NCBI GenBank assembly: GCA_001789355.1 | Contig: MFZI01000070.1 | Span: 24,187-37,646, forward strand | DNA: 13,460 nt | Source of the DNA: Candidatus Roizmanbacteria bacterium RIFCSPHIGHO2_01_FULL_39_8 | GTDB taxonomy: Bacteria; Patescibacteriota; Microgenomatia; UBA1406; GWC2-37-13 | Direction: 5' to 3' | Shown: one piece after another, positions 1-5,534 of the stretch | Position numbering within the stretch: the first letter of the stretch is position 1 | Layout of the letters: the number at the start of each line of letters is the position of its first letter | The notes under the pieces: generated by a model | The model's database searches: none | What the model saw: the letters and a program-made list of their open reading frames with translations, nothing else | Told to the model about the DNA's origin: nothing | Position numbers and translations under genes: made by a program

Positions 1-293
1 CACAAAAATCGCACGCATATCAGAAAAATCAAAATCTGATGATGTCTGATAAATGTTTTCTCGATTCGAGACCTTTTCTCGAAATTCTGGCAAACGACGT
101 TTTTTGTACCCACGGATCAACTACCGGCAGATTGAATGAAGACCAATTGCATTATTTACAGACAAGAGCCATTGCAAAAAAGACCGCTGAACAATTGTTA
201 ATCGATGGATTTATCAATGAAATACTTGGTAAAATAGCAGCATATGAATCTAAAGAACATACGAAAAGACTTTCCGATTTTTCGTCATCATAA
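1..293 (+). CDS. sufD: SufD, Fe-S cluster assembly scaffold subunit, C-terminal fragment
   Basis: This is the last ~97 codons of a reading frame that is open from the first complete codon (position 3), so the 5' part lies outside the window. The residues read NQNLMMSDK, then SRPFLEI, CTHGSTTGRLNEDQLHYL and a helix ending in GFINEILGKI. This is the hallmark C-terminal end of the SufB/SufD beta-helix family (NxNLLLSDKA, DSxPxLEI, CxHGATxGxLdeeqlfYLxsRGi). SufD is preferred over SufB because of the THG-TTGRLNEDQL wording and the position directly before sufS. SufD partners with SufB and SufC in the scaffold that builds Fe-S clusters. The last ~17 codons run past the sufS start, a 50-base overlap, so the C-terminal tail after GKIAAYE is probably not conserved. 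An internal ATG at 39 is not a real start. Confidence 0.88.
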   Translation, partial: QKSHAYQKNQNLMMSDKCFLDSRPFLEILANDVFCTHGSTTGRLNEDQLHYLQTRAIAKKTAEQLLIDGFINEILGKIAAYESKEHTKRLSDFSSS

Positions 294-1545
294 TGCCTTG
301 GTTTATCTTGACTCGACCGCCACCTCATTGAAACCGCAATCGGTAATTGAAAAAGAAGTCGAATACTATGAGCAGTATTCTGCAAATGTCTTCAGAGGAA
401 TCTATAAAATCTCAGAACGCGCGACTTCTGAATACAAAAAAACGCGTGAAATTGTCGCTCAATTCATCAATGCAAATAAACCTGAAGAGATTGTCTTTAC
501 TCGAAGTACCACAGAATCGCTCAATCTCCTTGCTTATTCGCTTGGGAGAAAAATAGTAAATGAAGGGGACGAAATTGTAAGCACCATCATGGAACACCAC
601 TCGAATTTCGTGCCGTGGCAGCAACTTGCTATAGAGAATGGTTCGACATTTAAAGTAATCAATGTGAATAACGATGGATATTTAGACTTGGATAATCTCA
701 AATCTCAAATGCCTGCCTCGCCGGCAGGCAGGTCAAATATCAAATCTGCAGCTAAAAACTCAAACCTTGAAAAATTAAAACAAGTTATCACCCGGAAAAC
801 CAAAATTCTCGCGTTGACGTATGTGTCGAATGTGCTGGGTACCATAAATCCAATGAAGGAGATTGCTGCCGCGGCTAAAAAAATCAATCCAAATATCATG
901 GTTATTGTTGACGCGGCCCAAGCCCTCCCGCATATGAAAGTTGATGTCCGGGACTTGGGAGTTGATTTTGTTGCTTTTTCATCTCATAAGATGTTAGGGC
1001 CTACAGGTGTAGGAGTACTATGGGGAAAATATAATTTACTTCAAGAAATGTTCCCCTTTAACTATGGTGGGGAAATGATTCAGGAAGTATATGTAGATAG
1101 GACTGTTTTCAAAGAACCACCTCTGAAGTTTGAGGCCGGGACCCCTCATATAGCAGGTGTGATTGCTCTTAAGGAGGCAATTCATTATTTAAGATCAATA
1201 GGGCTTGATGTAGTAAGGAGACATGAGATGGAAATTACACAGTATGCAATAAACTTGTTGCTAAGCGAGTTCAAGGGACAGTTACGAATCTTAGGCCCGC
1301 GTGACGTTGATCATAGAGGAGGAATCGTTACTTTTACCTTCGCAAATTATCACCCGCACGATGTTGCACAGATTTTGGACGAGGATAATATTTGTATCAG
1401 AGTTGGACACCATTGTGCGATGCCGCTGCACGAAAGTTTGCGGATTAATGCTACGGTTCGTGCAAGTTTTTATATCTACAATACAAAGGATGACGTGGAA
1501 AAATTGGTTGAAGGTTTGAAGAAAGTACAAAAAATACTTCGCTAA
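244..1545 (+). CDS. sufS: SufS cysteine desulfurase with an in-frame repeat insertion
   Basis: A PLP-dependent group II cysteine desulfurase (433 aa) that releases sulfur from cysteine as a persulfide for SUF Fe-S assembly. The N-terminus MNLKNIRKDFPIF followed by LVYLDSTATS is typical and fixes the start at 244, although no clear Shine-Dalgarno is seen. Visible landmarks are EHHSNFVPWQ (substrate/PLP region), VDAAQALPHMKVD, the PLP-binding lysine K249 in FSSHKMLGPTGVGVLWG, and the persulfide-carrying cysteine C391 in RVGHHCAMPLH. The short SufS-type loop around that Cys, with HHCAMP, separates it from NifS/IscS. Family members are usually near 405-410 aa. The excess of ~26 residues is a Lys/Ser/Asn-rich stretch (about K153-K179) between LDLDN and KQVITRKTK, encoded by a repeat (see 694-746). 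It lies in a surface-type region before LALTYVSNVLG and does not touch the active site, so the enzyme is probably functional. sufU follows after 9 bases. Confidence 0.95.
   Translation: MNLKNIRKDFPIFRHHNALVYLDSTATSLKPQSVIEKEVEYYEQYSANVFRGIYKISERATSEYKKTREIVAQFINANKPEEIVFTRSTTESLNLLAYSLGRKIVNEGDEIVSTIMEHHSNFVPWQQLAIENGSTFKVINVNNDGYLDLDNLKSQMPASPAGRSNIKSAAKNSNLEKLKQVITRKTKILALTYVSNVLGTINPMKEIAAAAKKINPNIMVIVDAAQALPHMKVDVRDLGVDFVAFSSHKMLGPTGVGVLWGKYNLLQEMFPFNYGGEMIQEVYVDRTVFKEPPLKFEAGTPHIAGVIALKEAIHYLRSIGLDVVRRHEMEITQYAINLLLSEFKGQLRILGPRDVDHRGGIVTFTFANYHPHDVAQILDEDNICIRVGHHCAMPLHESLRINATVRASFYIYNTKDDVEKLVEGLKKVQKILR
694..746 (+). repeat. Heptad words interrupted by a GC-rich palindrome, inside sufS
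   Basis: Two identical 7-base words AATCTCA (694-700, 701-707) precede a near-perfect GC palindrome at 712-732. Two related words, TCAAATA and TCAAATC (733-746), follow it. The palindrome is the 20-base inverted repeat CCTGCCTGCCGGCAGGCAGG with one extra C after base 7, giving 21 bases. It encodes PASPAGR. The composition (15 G or C more than its surroundings predict) and the position inside a surplus segment of SufS mark it as inserted DNA kept in frame. Confidence 0.8.
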
Positions 1546-1554
1546 ATTTTTAAT

Positions 1555-1908
1555 ATGTCAATCTATCAAGAGATTATTCTGGAACATTATAAAAATCCGC
1601 GTAATTTCGGAACACTGAAGAGTCCCTCTAAAAAAACAAGTGTTTCAAATCCTTCATGTGGCGACAAAATCGGGATGGACGTAGTTTTTACCGGCAAAAA
1701 GTTAATGGAAATCAAATTCAGCGGTCAAGGTTGTGCTATTTCTCGAGCGGCCGCCTCACTTCTTACTGAGTATTGCAAAGGGAAAACAAATGAAGAATTG
1801 CAAAAGCTCGACAAAGAATTTATGATTAAGTTATTGGGAATAGAACTTGGCCCAAACAGAATCAAGTGTGCACTATTGCCTTTAGAAGCATTACACAAAC
1901 TTTTATAA
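1555..1908 (+). CDS. sufU: SufU-like Fe-S assembly / sulfur-transfer protein (compact form)
   Basis: A 117-aa protein of the SufU/IscU fold. The N-terminus MSIYQEIILEHYKNPRNFG is diagnostic. The metal/ligand set is complete: C35 and D37 in NPSCGDKI, C60 in GQGCAISRAAASLL, and C105 in NRIKCALLPLEAL. In SufU-type proteins these bind zinc and accept persulfide from SufS; in IscU-type proteins they hold the nascent cluster. At 117 aa it is shorter than the ~140-150 aa typical of SufU. The segment between C60 and C105 is only 44 residues, so the SufU-specific insertion in that region seems missing. The gene follows sufS by 9 bases in the same operon, which argues for a SufS partner. No Shine-Dalgarno is visible, so translation is probably coupled to sufS. 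Whether it works as a scaffold or as a sulfur acceptor cannot be decided from the sequence. Confidence 0.9.
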   Translation: MSIYQEIILEHYKNPRNFGTLKSPSKKTSVSNPSCGDKIGMDVVFTGKKLMEIKFSGQGCAISRAAASLLTEYCKGKTNEELQKLDKEFMIKLLGIELGPNRIKCALLPLEALHKLL

Positions 1909-1920
1909 TTTACCACTAAC

Positions 1921-2002
1921 AATCAATTTCGATAAGTTTCGTAATTTCTATTTATTTCACAGAGAAACTAGTAGAAACTGATAGAAATTTGCGGAAACTA
2001 AT
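1921..2002 (+). repeat. Inverted arrays of ~10-base GAAACT-type words between sufU and ferredoxin
   Basis: The right half is four consecutive 10-base units: AGAAACTAGT (1963), AGAAACTGAT (1973), AGAAATTTGC (1983) and GGAAACTAAT (1993). The left half (1921-1958) reads as the same kind of words on the other strand (GAAATAAATA, GAAATTAC, GAAACTTATC, GAAATTGATT). The two halves can pair: AATTTCTAT (1943-1951) with ATAGAAATT (1981-1989), and AGTTTC (1935-1940) with GAAACT (1994-1999). This occupies most of the 108-base gap between sufU and the ferredoxin gene. It lacks a T-run, so it is not a standard intrinsic terminator. Confidence 0.75.
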
Positions 2003-2016
2003 TAGACACAACAGTC

Positions 2017-2292
2017 ATGGATAACGTAAACCTTAAAGATCCACAAAATCCGTCAGGCCCGGTAAAAATCAGGAATTTGAAGATGCATGTTGACAGAGAT
2101 CTCTGTATCGGGGCAGCTACATGTGTTGCCATTGCTCCGCAAACATTTGTTCTTGATTCTGAAGCGAAGGCAATAATTTTAGCTACGGCGGATAATGATC
2201 CAGACAACGTTATAATTGATGCAGCGAAAGGTTGTCCTGTAGCTGCGATCATAATTGAGGATGAAACAGGAAAGAAGATCTTCCCAGCGTGA
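2017..2292 (+). CDS. Small ferredoxin with C-x5-C...CP pattern ([3Fe-4S]-type candidate)
   Basis: A 91-aa single-cluster ferredoxin of the Fer4_13/Fer4_15 kind. The core reads VDRDLCIGAATCVAIAPQTF, then a variable acidic stretch and AAKGCPVAAIIIED. The cysteines are C30, C36 and C73. The position of the usual second cysteine (or Asp) in the CxxC/DxxC motif is A33. Only three cluster cysteines remain, as in the [3Fe-4S] ferredoxins of actinobacteria. The N-terminal ~20 residues look unstructured, so a start at M23 (2083) is possible, but 2017 is the first ATG after sufU. It lies upstream of korA/korB on the same strand. KorB has no ferredoxin domain of its own, so this protein is a plausible electron acceptor (inference). 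The stop TGA overlaps the next small gene. Confidence 0.85.
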   Translation: MDNVNLKDPQNPSGPVKIRNLKMHVDRDLCIGAATCVAIAPQTFVLDSEAKAIILATADNDPDNVIIDAAKGCPVAAIIIEDETGKKIFPA

Positions 2293-2443
2293 GAGTCTTA
2301 AGGTCTATATAGTCGATAAAGTCCATAAAGAGAATTTAAGAGATTGTCCGTGTTGTGAATTGGAGACAATTAAAGGAATGCCGGGTGGGAGAGATTCAAT
2401 TTGTAGAAACTGTGGATATAAAGATCCATGTTGTTACGACTAA
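2255..2443 (+). CDS. Tiny Cys-rich zinc-ribbon-like protein
   Basis: A 62-aa reading frame overlapping the ferredoxin 3' end by 38 bases (32 if ATG 2261 is used). After a basic N-terminal stretch it reads VYIVDKVHKENLRD, then CPCC (C31-C34), GMPGGRDSICRNCGYKD (C50 and C53) and the C-terminal CCYD (C59, C60). The CxxC...CxxC spacing is that of a small zinc ribbon, and the GMPGGRDSICRNCGYKDPCC block looks like constrained protein rather than chance. I recall similar short proteins in uncultivated bacteria but cannot name a family. The first ~14 residues coincide with the ferredoxin C-terminal codons in another frame. No other ATG, GTG or TTG is available before the cysteine block, so the start is forced to 2255 or 2261. 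Its role is unknown; the context suggests redox or metal handling. Confidence 0.65.
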   Translation: MRMKQERRSSQRESLKVYIVDKVHKENLRDCPCCELETIKGMPGGRDSICRNCGYKDPCCYD

Positions 2444-2444
2444 T

Positions 2445-2521
2445 CATGTAACACAAAACACGCAACATATAACATTTGAAAAACTTTCTCTTGTTACATG
2501 TTACATGTTTCATGCTAAATG
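2445..2521 (+). repeat. Inverted heptad-word array ending in the korA start codon
   Basis: The left arm is five consecutive 7-base words: CATGTAA, CACAAAA, CACGCAA, CATATAA, CATTTGA (2445-2479). The right arm is the complementary kind: TCTCTTG, TTACATG, TTACATG, TTTCATG, CTAAATG (2487-2521). The spacer is about 7 bases, so the arms can fold on each other. The array starts one base after the stop of the small Cys-rich gene, and its last three bases are the korA ATG. No Shine-Dalgarno precedes korA. Confidence 0.85.
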
Positions 2522-4435
2522 AAATACACTTGGAAAATTGGCGGTGAGGCGGGATTTGGGATTTTGACGTCAGGACTCCTATTCTCTAAAATCGCGAACC
2601 GCCATGGATACTACACATTTGATTATTTAGAGTACCCGTCTCTTATTCGTGGTGGTCATAATGCTTTAGAGGTTGTAGTCTCTGACGAAGATGTAAAAGC
2701 ATTAAAAAAAGACATAGATTTTTTGGTGTGTCTCAATGAAGATACGTATAAATTTCATAAACACAGACTTACATCTCAGAGTTATGTTCTCTACGACCCG
2801 GATGAGTTCACTATTCCCGAAGGAAATATTATAAAAATAGCCGTCCCTTTCAAAAAAATTCTTTCTGATTTAAAAGGTCAACTAGTCATGAAAAATACGA
2901 TAGCGATGGGAGCGTCGCTTTCCATTTTAGGGTCAGATCTTGTGATGCTGAATGATATTTTGGAAAAATTATTTGCCAAAAAAGGCCAAGAGGTGGTTGG
3001 CTTCAATAAACAATTTGCACTGCTCGGATACGACCATGTAAAAAATAACTTTTCTCAACAGATAAGACCCCATTTGGAGCACCGTGATTCAGAAGAAAAA
3101 GTAGTTATGACGGGAAATGATGTATTTGCACTCGGAGCCATTATAGGGGATTGCAGGGTTTATTCAGCTTATCCGATGACGCCCTCTTCCACCGTATTGA
3201 CTACGTTAGCCGCGTGGCAGGAGAGAACCGGAATGGTCGTGAGGCACGCCGAAGACGAAATTTCAGTCATAAATACGGCGCTTGGTGCTTCGTTTGCCGG
3301 CGTTCGGGCTGCGGTTGGAACTTCAGGCGGAGGATTTGCTCTTATGGTAGAGTCAGTTTCATTTGCAGGGATTGCAGAGATACCTATCGTTATTTTTCTC
3401 GCTCAACGAGCAGGTCCAGCGACCGGTATGCCAACCTGGACGGAGCAAGGAGATCTCCTCTTTGCGGTACATGCCGGTCACGGGGAATTTCCCAAAATGG
3501 TTTTTGCACCGGGAGACATCGAGGAAATGCTTGAATTGACGACAAAAGCTTTCAATATTTCAGAAATATATCAGACCCCCGTTATCATTCTGTCAGACAT
3601 GTTCTTGTCCGAATCTCATAAGTCAGTTTTGAGAACATATATTGATCAATTAGTTGCAAACTATAAAATAGACAAGGGAAAGATAATCAGTCCAGCGAAG
3701 CCGAGCGTTCCGACAGCGACACCCGCCGCTCCAGCTATCCAGCAAAGTTTAGGACAGACTCCAGGTACGATCAGTCCATCGCAAGATACCAAGCAACCTC
3801 CCGTAGAGAGTTCTACTCAACCTTCACGCAATCAAGTTCCCCCGACGTTAACAGCTGTTCCACCAACCGGGGCAGATTTACAACAAGCAGCTCAAGAAAA
3901 ATATTTGCGCTACAAGTTGACTGGTGATGGAATAAGTCCACGATTGATTCCTGGGGCAAAAGGGCACTTCTATCAAGTCAATTCGTACGAACATCTTGAA
4001 GATGGACATACAACAGAAGATGCGACCGCCAGGAAACAACAGGTCGAAAAAAGAAATAAAAAGTGGGATACCTATCTCGCCGAAGATTTTGAAGCTCCGA
4101 AAGTATTTGGGGATATGAATAAAGCTGAGATTGTTTTTGTTTCGTGGGGTTCGACAAAAGGACCAATTCTTGAGGCTCAAAAACTCCTTGCTCTCCAGGG
4201 AGAAAGGACTGCTTATCTCCACTTTACCCATGTATATCCGATGAAAAAAGAGCAAATCGTTCCACTTTTTCCGAACGGAAAGAAGTATGTGCTCATTGAA
4301 AATAATTCTCATGCTCAATTCGCCAAGCTTTTATTAATGGAAACGGGAATAGAAATTAAAGAGAAACTTCTCAAGTATGACGGGAGACCCTTTTGGCCAG
4401 AAGAAATCATGGAACACGTAACACGCAACATGTAA
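2519..4435 (+). CDS. korA: 2-oxoacid:ferredoxin oxidoreductase, fused gamma-alpha subunit
   Basis: The large subunit (638 aa) of a 2-oxoglutarate/2-oxoacid:ferredoxin oxidoreductase, which converts a 2-oxoacid and CoA to acyl-CoA, CO2 and reduced ferredoxin. The gamma domain comes first (residues 1-~185: GGEAGFGI at 8-15, RGGHN at 44-48). Next is the pyrimidine-binding domain I (~195-380) with the substrate/CoA-recognition motif YPMTPSS at 218-224, then RHAEDEISVINTALGAS, GTSGGG and TGMPTWTEQGDL. A Pro/Ser/Thr/Gln-rich linker of ~67 residues (391-457) follows, unusually long for this position. The chain resumes with KYLRYKL...GISPRLIPG and transketolase-C-like domain II (~530-638, IVFVSWGSTKGP). 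The last residues, MEHVTRNM, are encoded by a repeat array. The exact substrate is undecided: the fused gamma-alpha plus separate beta layout fits 2-oxoglutarate or broad-range enzymes. Its partner is korB, 68 bases downstream. Confidence 0.93.
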   Translation: MKYTWKIGGEAGFGILTSGLLFSKIANRHGYYTFDYLEYPSLIRGGHNALEVVVSDEDVKALKKDIDFLVCLNEDTYKFHKHRLTSQSYVLYDPDEFTIPEGNIIKIAVPFKKILSDLKGQLVMKNTIAMGASLSILGSDLVMLNDILEKLFAKKGQEVVGFNKQFALLGYDHVKNNFSQQIRPHLEHRDSEEKVVMTGNDVFALGAIIGDCRVYSAYPMTPSSTVLTTLAAWQERTGMVVRHAEDEISVINTALGASFAGVRAAVGTSGGGFALMVESVSFAGIAEIPIVIFLAQRAGPATGMPTWTEQGDLLFAVHAGHGEFPKMVFAPGDIEEMLELTTKAFNISEIYQTPVIILSDMFLSESHKSVLRTYIDQLVANYKIDKGKIISPAKPSVPTATPAAPAIQQSLGQTPGTISPSQDTKQPPVESSTQPSRNQVPPTLTAVPPTGADLQQAAQEKYLRYKLTGDGISPRLIPGAKGHFYQVNSYEHLEDGHTTEDATARKQQVEKRNKKWDTYLAEDFEAPKVFGDMNKAEIVFVSWGSTKGPILEAQKLLALQGERTAYLHFTHVYPMKKEQIVPLFPNGKKYVLIENNSHAQFAKLLLMETGIEIKEKLLKYDGRPFWPEEIMEHVTRNM

Positions 4436-4506
4436 CACTGGAACGAAGTATAAATTAAGCTTTTTCTGATGTTATATGTTACATGTTCAATGTTTAATGC
4501 ATTATG
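4408..4506 (+). repeat. Inverted heptad-word array from the korA C-terminus to the korB start codon
   Basis: The left arm is CATGGAA, CACGTAA, CACGCAA, CATGTAA (4408-4435); the last unit ends with the korA stop TAA. The right arm is six 7-base words each ending in ATG: TCTGATG, TTATATG, TTACATG, TTCAATG, TTTAATG, CATTATG (4465-4506). The final ATG is the korB start. The arms are complementary in type. Words are shared with the array before korA: CACGCAACAT at 2459 and 4422, TGTTACATGTT at 2492 and 4477. Because 7 is not a multiple of 3, the successive ATGs fall in different frames. Confidence 0.87.
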
Positions 4507-5355
4507 GCAACGATACAAGATTTTAGCGGTTACAACCCAACTTGGTGTCCAGGTTGTGGAGATTGGGGAATAGGCATCTCGATAAAATCAGCTTTAGTCC
4601 AACTTGGACTTGACCCTTCTTCATTGATGGTTGTATTTGGCATAGGCTGTTCCGGAAACATGAATGATTTCTTGAATGCGTACGCAATTCATTCATTGCA
4701 CGGAAGAGCTCTTCCAAACGCGATAGGTGCAAAAATTTCAAACCACAAAATGCCCGTTGTTGCTATTGTCGGTGACGGAGACTGTTACGGTGAGGGTGGG
4801 AATCATTTTATCCATGCATGTCGGGGTAATCATGATATAACCGTCATTGTTCATGATAACGGAGTGTATGGGTTAACAACCGGCCAAGTTGCTCCGACAG
4901 CCCAAAAAGGATTCAAATCCAAATCAACACCATCAGGAATTATAGAAGTACCGGTAAATCCATTGACGCTTGCCATCTCACAGGGAGCGACCTTTGTGGC
5001 ACAGACATTTGCCGGTAATGCTAACCACGTGATAGAAATGATCAAAGAAGGGATCAATCATAAGGGATTTTCCCTGGTAAACGTCTTACAGCCATGTGTG
5101 ACTTTCAACAAAATAAACACCTACCAGTACTACATGCAACACACGTATAAATTGCCGGCTGATTATCAAAAAGACAATTTGGATGAAGCAATGAAGCAGG
5201 GATTGGAGATGTCAAAAGAAAAATTCCCGCTTGGGATTGTTTACCAGTCTCATCGTCCCACCTTTACCGATCAATTAAATCAAGTAGGCGAATCCACACT
5301 TTTAGAGAGACCTCGCTTTACCCAAATTGAAACTTTGTTGAAAGAATTTGAATAA
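4504..5355 (+). CDS. korB: 2-oxoacid:ferredoxin oxidoreductase, beta subunit
   Basis: The 283-aa beta subunit carrying thiamine diphosphate and one [4Fe-4S] cluster. Cluster ligands are visible as C15 and C18 (WCPGCGDWG), C49 (FGIGCSGN) and C198 (LQPCVTFN). The TPP/Mg motif is GDGDCYGEGG beginning at G90, with N119 in HDNGVYGLTTGQ completing it. SLHGRALPNAIGAK is also characteristic of this family. Length matches the KorB/PorB family. There is no extra ferredoxin domain, so electrons must leave to a separate carrier, plausibly the ferredoxin encoded at 2017. It is co-oriented with korA and almost certainly co-transcribed. The ATG is created by the end of a repeat array and has no Shine-Dalgarno, so coupling to korA is likely (inference). 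Both cofactor motifs are complete. Confidence 0.95.
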   Translation: MATIQDFSGYNPTWCPGCGDWGIGISIKSALVQLGLDPSSLMVVFGIGCSGNMNDFLNAYAIHSLHGRALPNAIGAKISNHKMPVVAIVGDGDCYGEGGNHFIHACRGNHDITVIVHDNGVYGLTTGQVAPTAQKGFKSKSTPSGIIEVPVNPLTLAISQGATFVAQTFAGNANHVIEMIKEGINHKGFSLVNVLQPCVTFNKINTYQYYMQHTYKLPADYQKDNLDEAMKQGLEMSKEKFPLGIVYQSHRPTFTDQLNQVGESTLLERPRFTQIETLLKEFE

Positions 5356-5387
5356 ATACTGTTGAGATAGGAATATAAGAATTCCGG

Positions 5388-5416
5388 TTGACAGTTAGCA
5401 AACATTATGCTACACT
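5388..5416 (+). promoter_or_regulatory. Sigma70-type promoter of lon
   Basis: TTGACA at 5388-5393, a 17-base spacer and TACACT at 5411-5416 form a near-consensus housekeeping promoter. It lies 33 bases after the korB stop and ahead of lon, with predicted transcription start near 5423. This leaves a leader of about 119 bases. It is the clearest promoter in the window. Confidence 0.8.
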
Positions 5417-5421
5417 GCTAA
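5395..5421 (+). promoter_or_regulatory. CIRCE-like inverted repeat over the lon promoter (possible HrcA operator)
   Basis: TTAGCA (5395-5400) and TGCTAA (5416-5421) are perfect inverted arms spanning exactly 27 bases, the geometry of CIRCE (TTAGCACTC-N9-GAGTGCTAA). Scored over the two 9-base arms, the site TTAGCAAAC-N9-CACTGCTAA matches consensus at 14 of 18 positions. It sits between -35 and -10 and overlaps the -10 box, where HrcA repressor sites typically act. The inner three bases of each arm are not symmetric, so the call is tentative. Confidence 0.5.
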
Positions 5422-5462
5422 TGCCACTTCGCTATCAAAAAAACTTGATAGCTTCGAGGCAT
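5421..5462 (+). promoter_or_regulatory. Hairpin at the 5' end of the lon leader
   Basis: ATGCC (5421-5425) pairs with GGCAT (5458-5462), and CTATCAA (5432-5438) pairs with TTGATAG (5445-5451). There is a 6+6 internal loop and a 6-base A-rich terminal loop. TTATTTT follows. It begins at about the predicted transcription start. It could be a transcript-stabilising hairpin, an attenuator, or a terminator for korB read-through. Confidence 0.55.
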
Positions 5463-5528
5463 TTATTTTGAAAATCAGTGTAAGTAATACTTCCGAAGCT
5501 CTTTGTCAACTATTAATTTACAAGAGCG

Positions 5529-5534
5529 AAGGAG
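5529..5534 (+). promoter_or_regulatory. Strong Shine-Dalgarno deciding the lon start
   Basis: AAGGAG at 5529-5534 lies 7 bases before ATG 5542. It selects this ATG over the in-frame TTG at 5503, which has no ribosome site and lies in the leader. Confidence 0.85.

Noticed and set aside
19..40. ATCAGA...TCTGAT inverted repeat near the window start
   Set aside because: It falls in the conserved NxNLMMSDK coding region of sufD, where family sequence explains the bases.
2017..2292. TGA recoding (code 25) at the ferredoxin end
   Set aside because: The TGA lies after a normal ferredoxin C-terminus, and other genes also end cleanly at TGA, so TGA acts as a stop here.
3151..3534. 127-codon plus-strand frame within korA
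   Set aside because: Arg/Cys-rich nonsense in another frame of the conserved KorA domain I.
3878..4318. 146-codon minus-strand reading frame
   Set aside because: It lies antisense to the well-supported korA domain II region, has no recognisable motif and no ribosome site; treated as a shadow frame.
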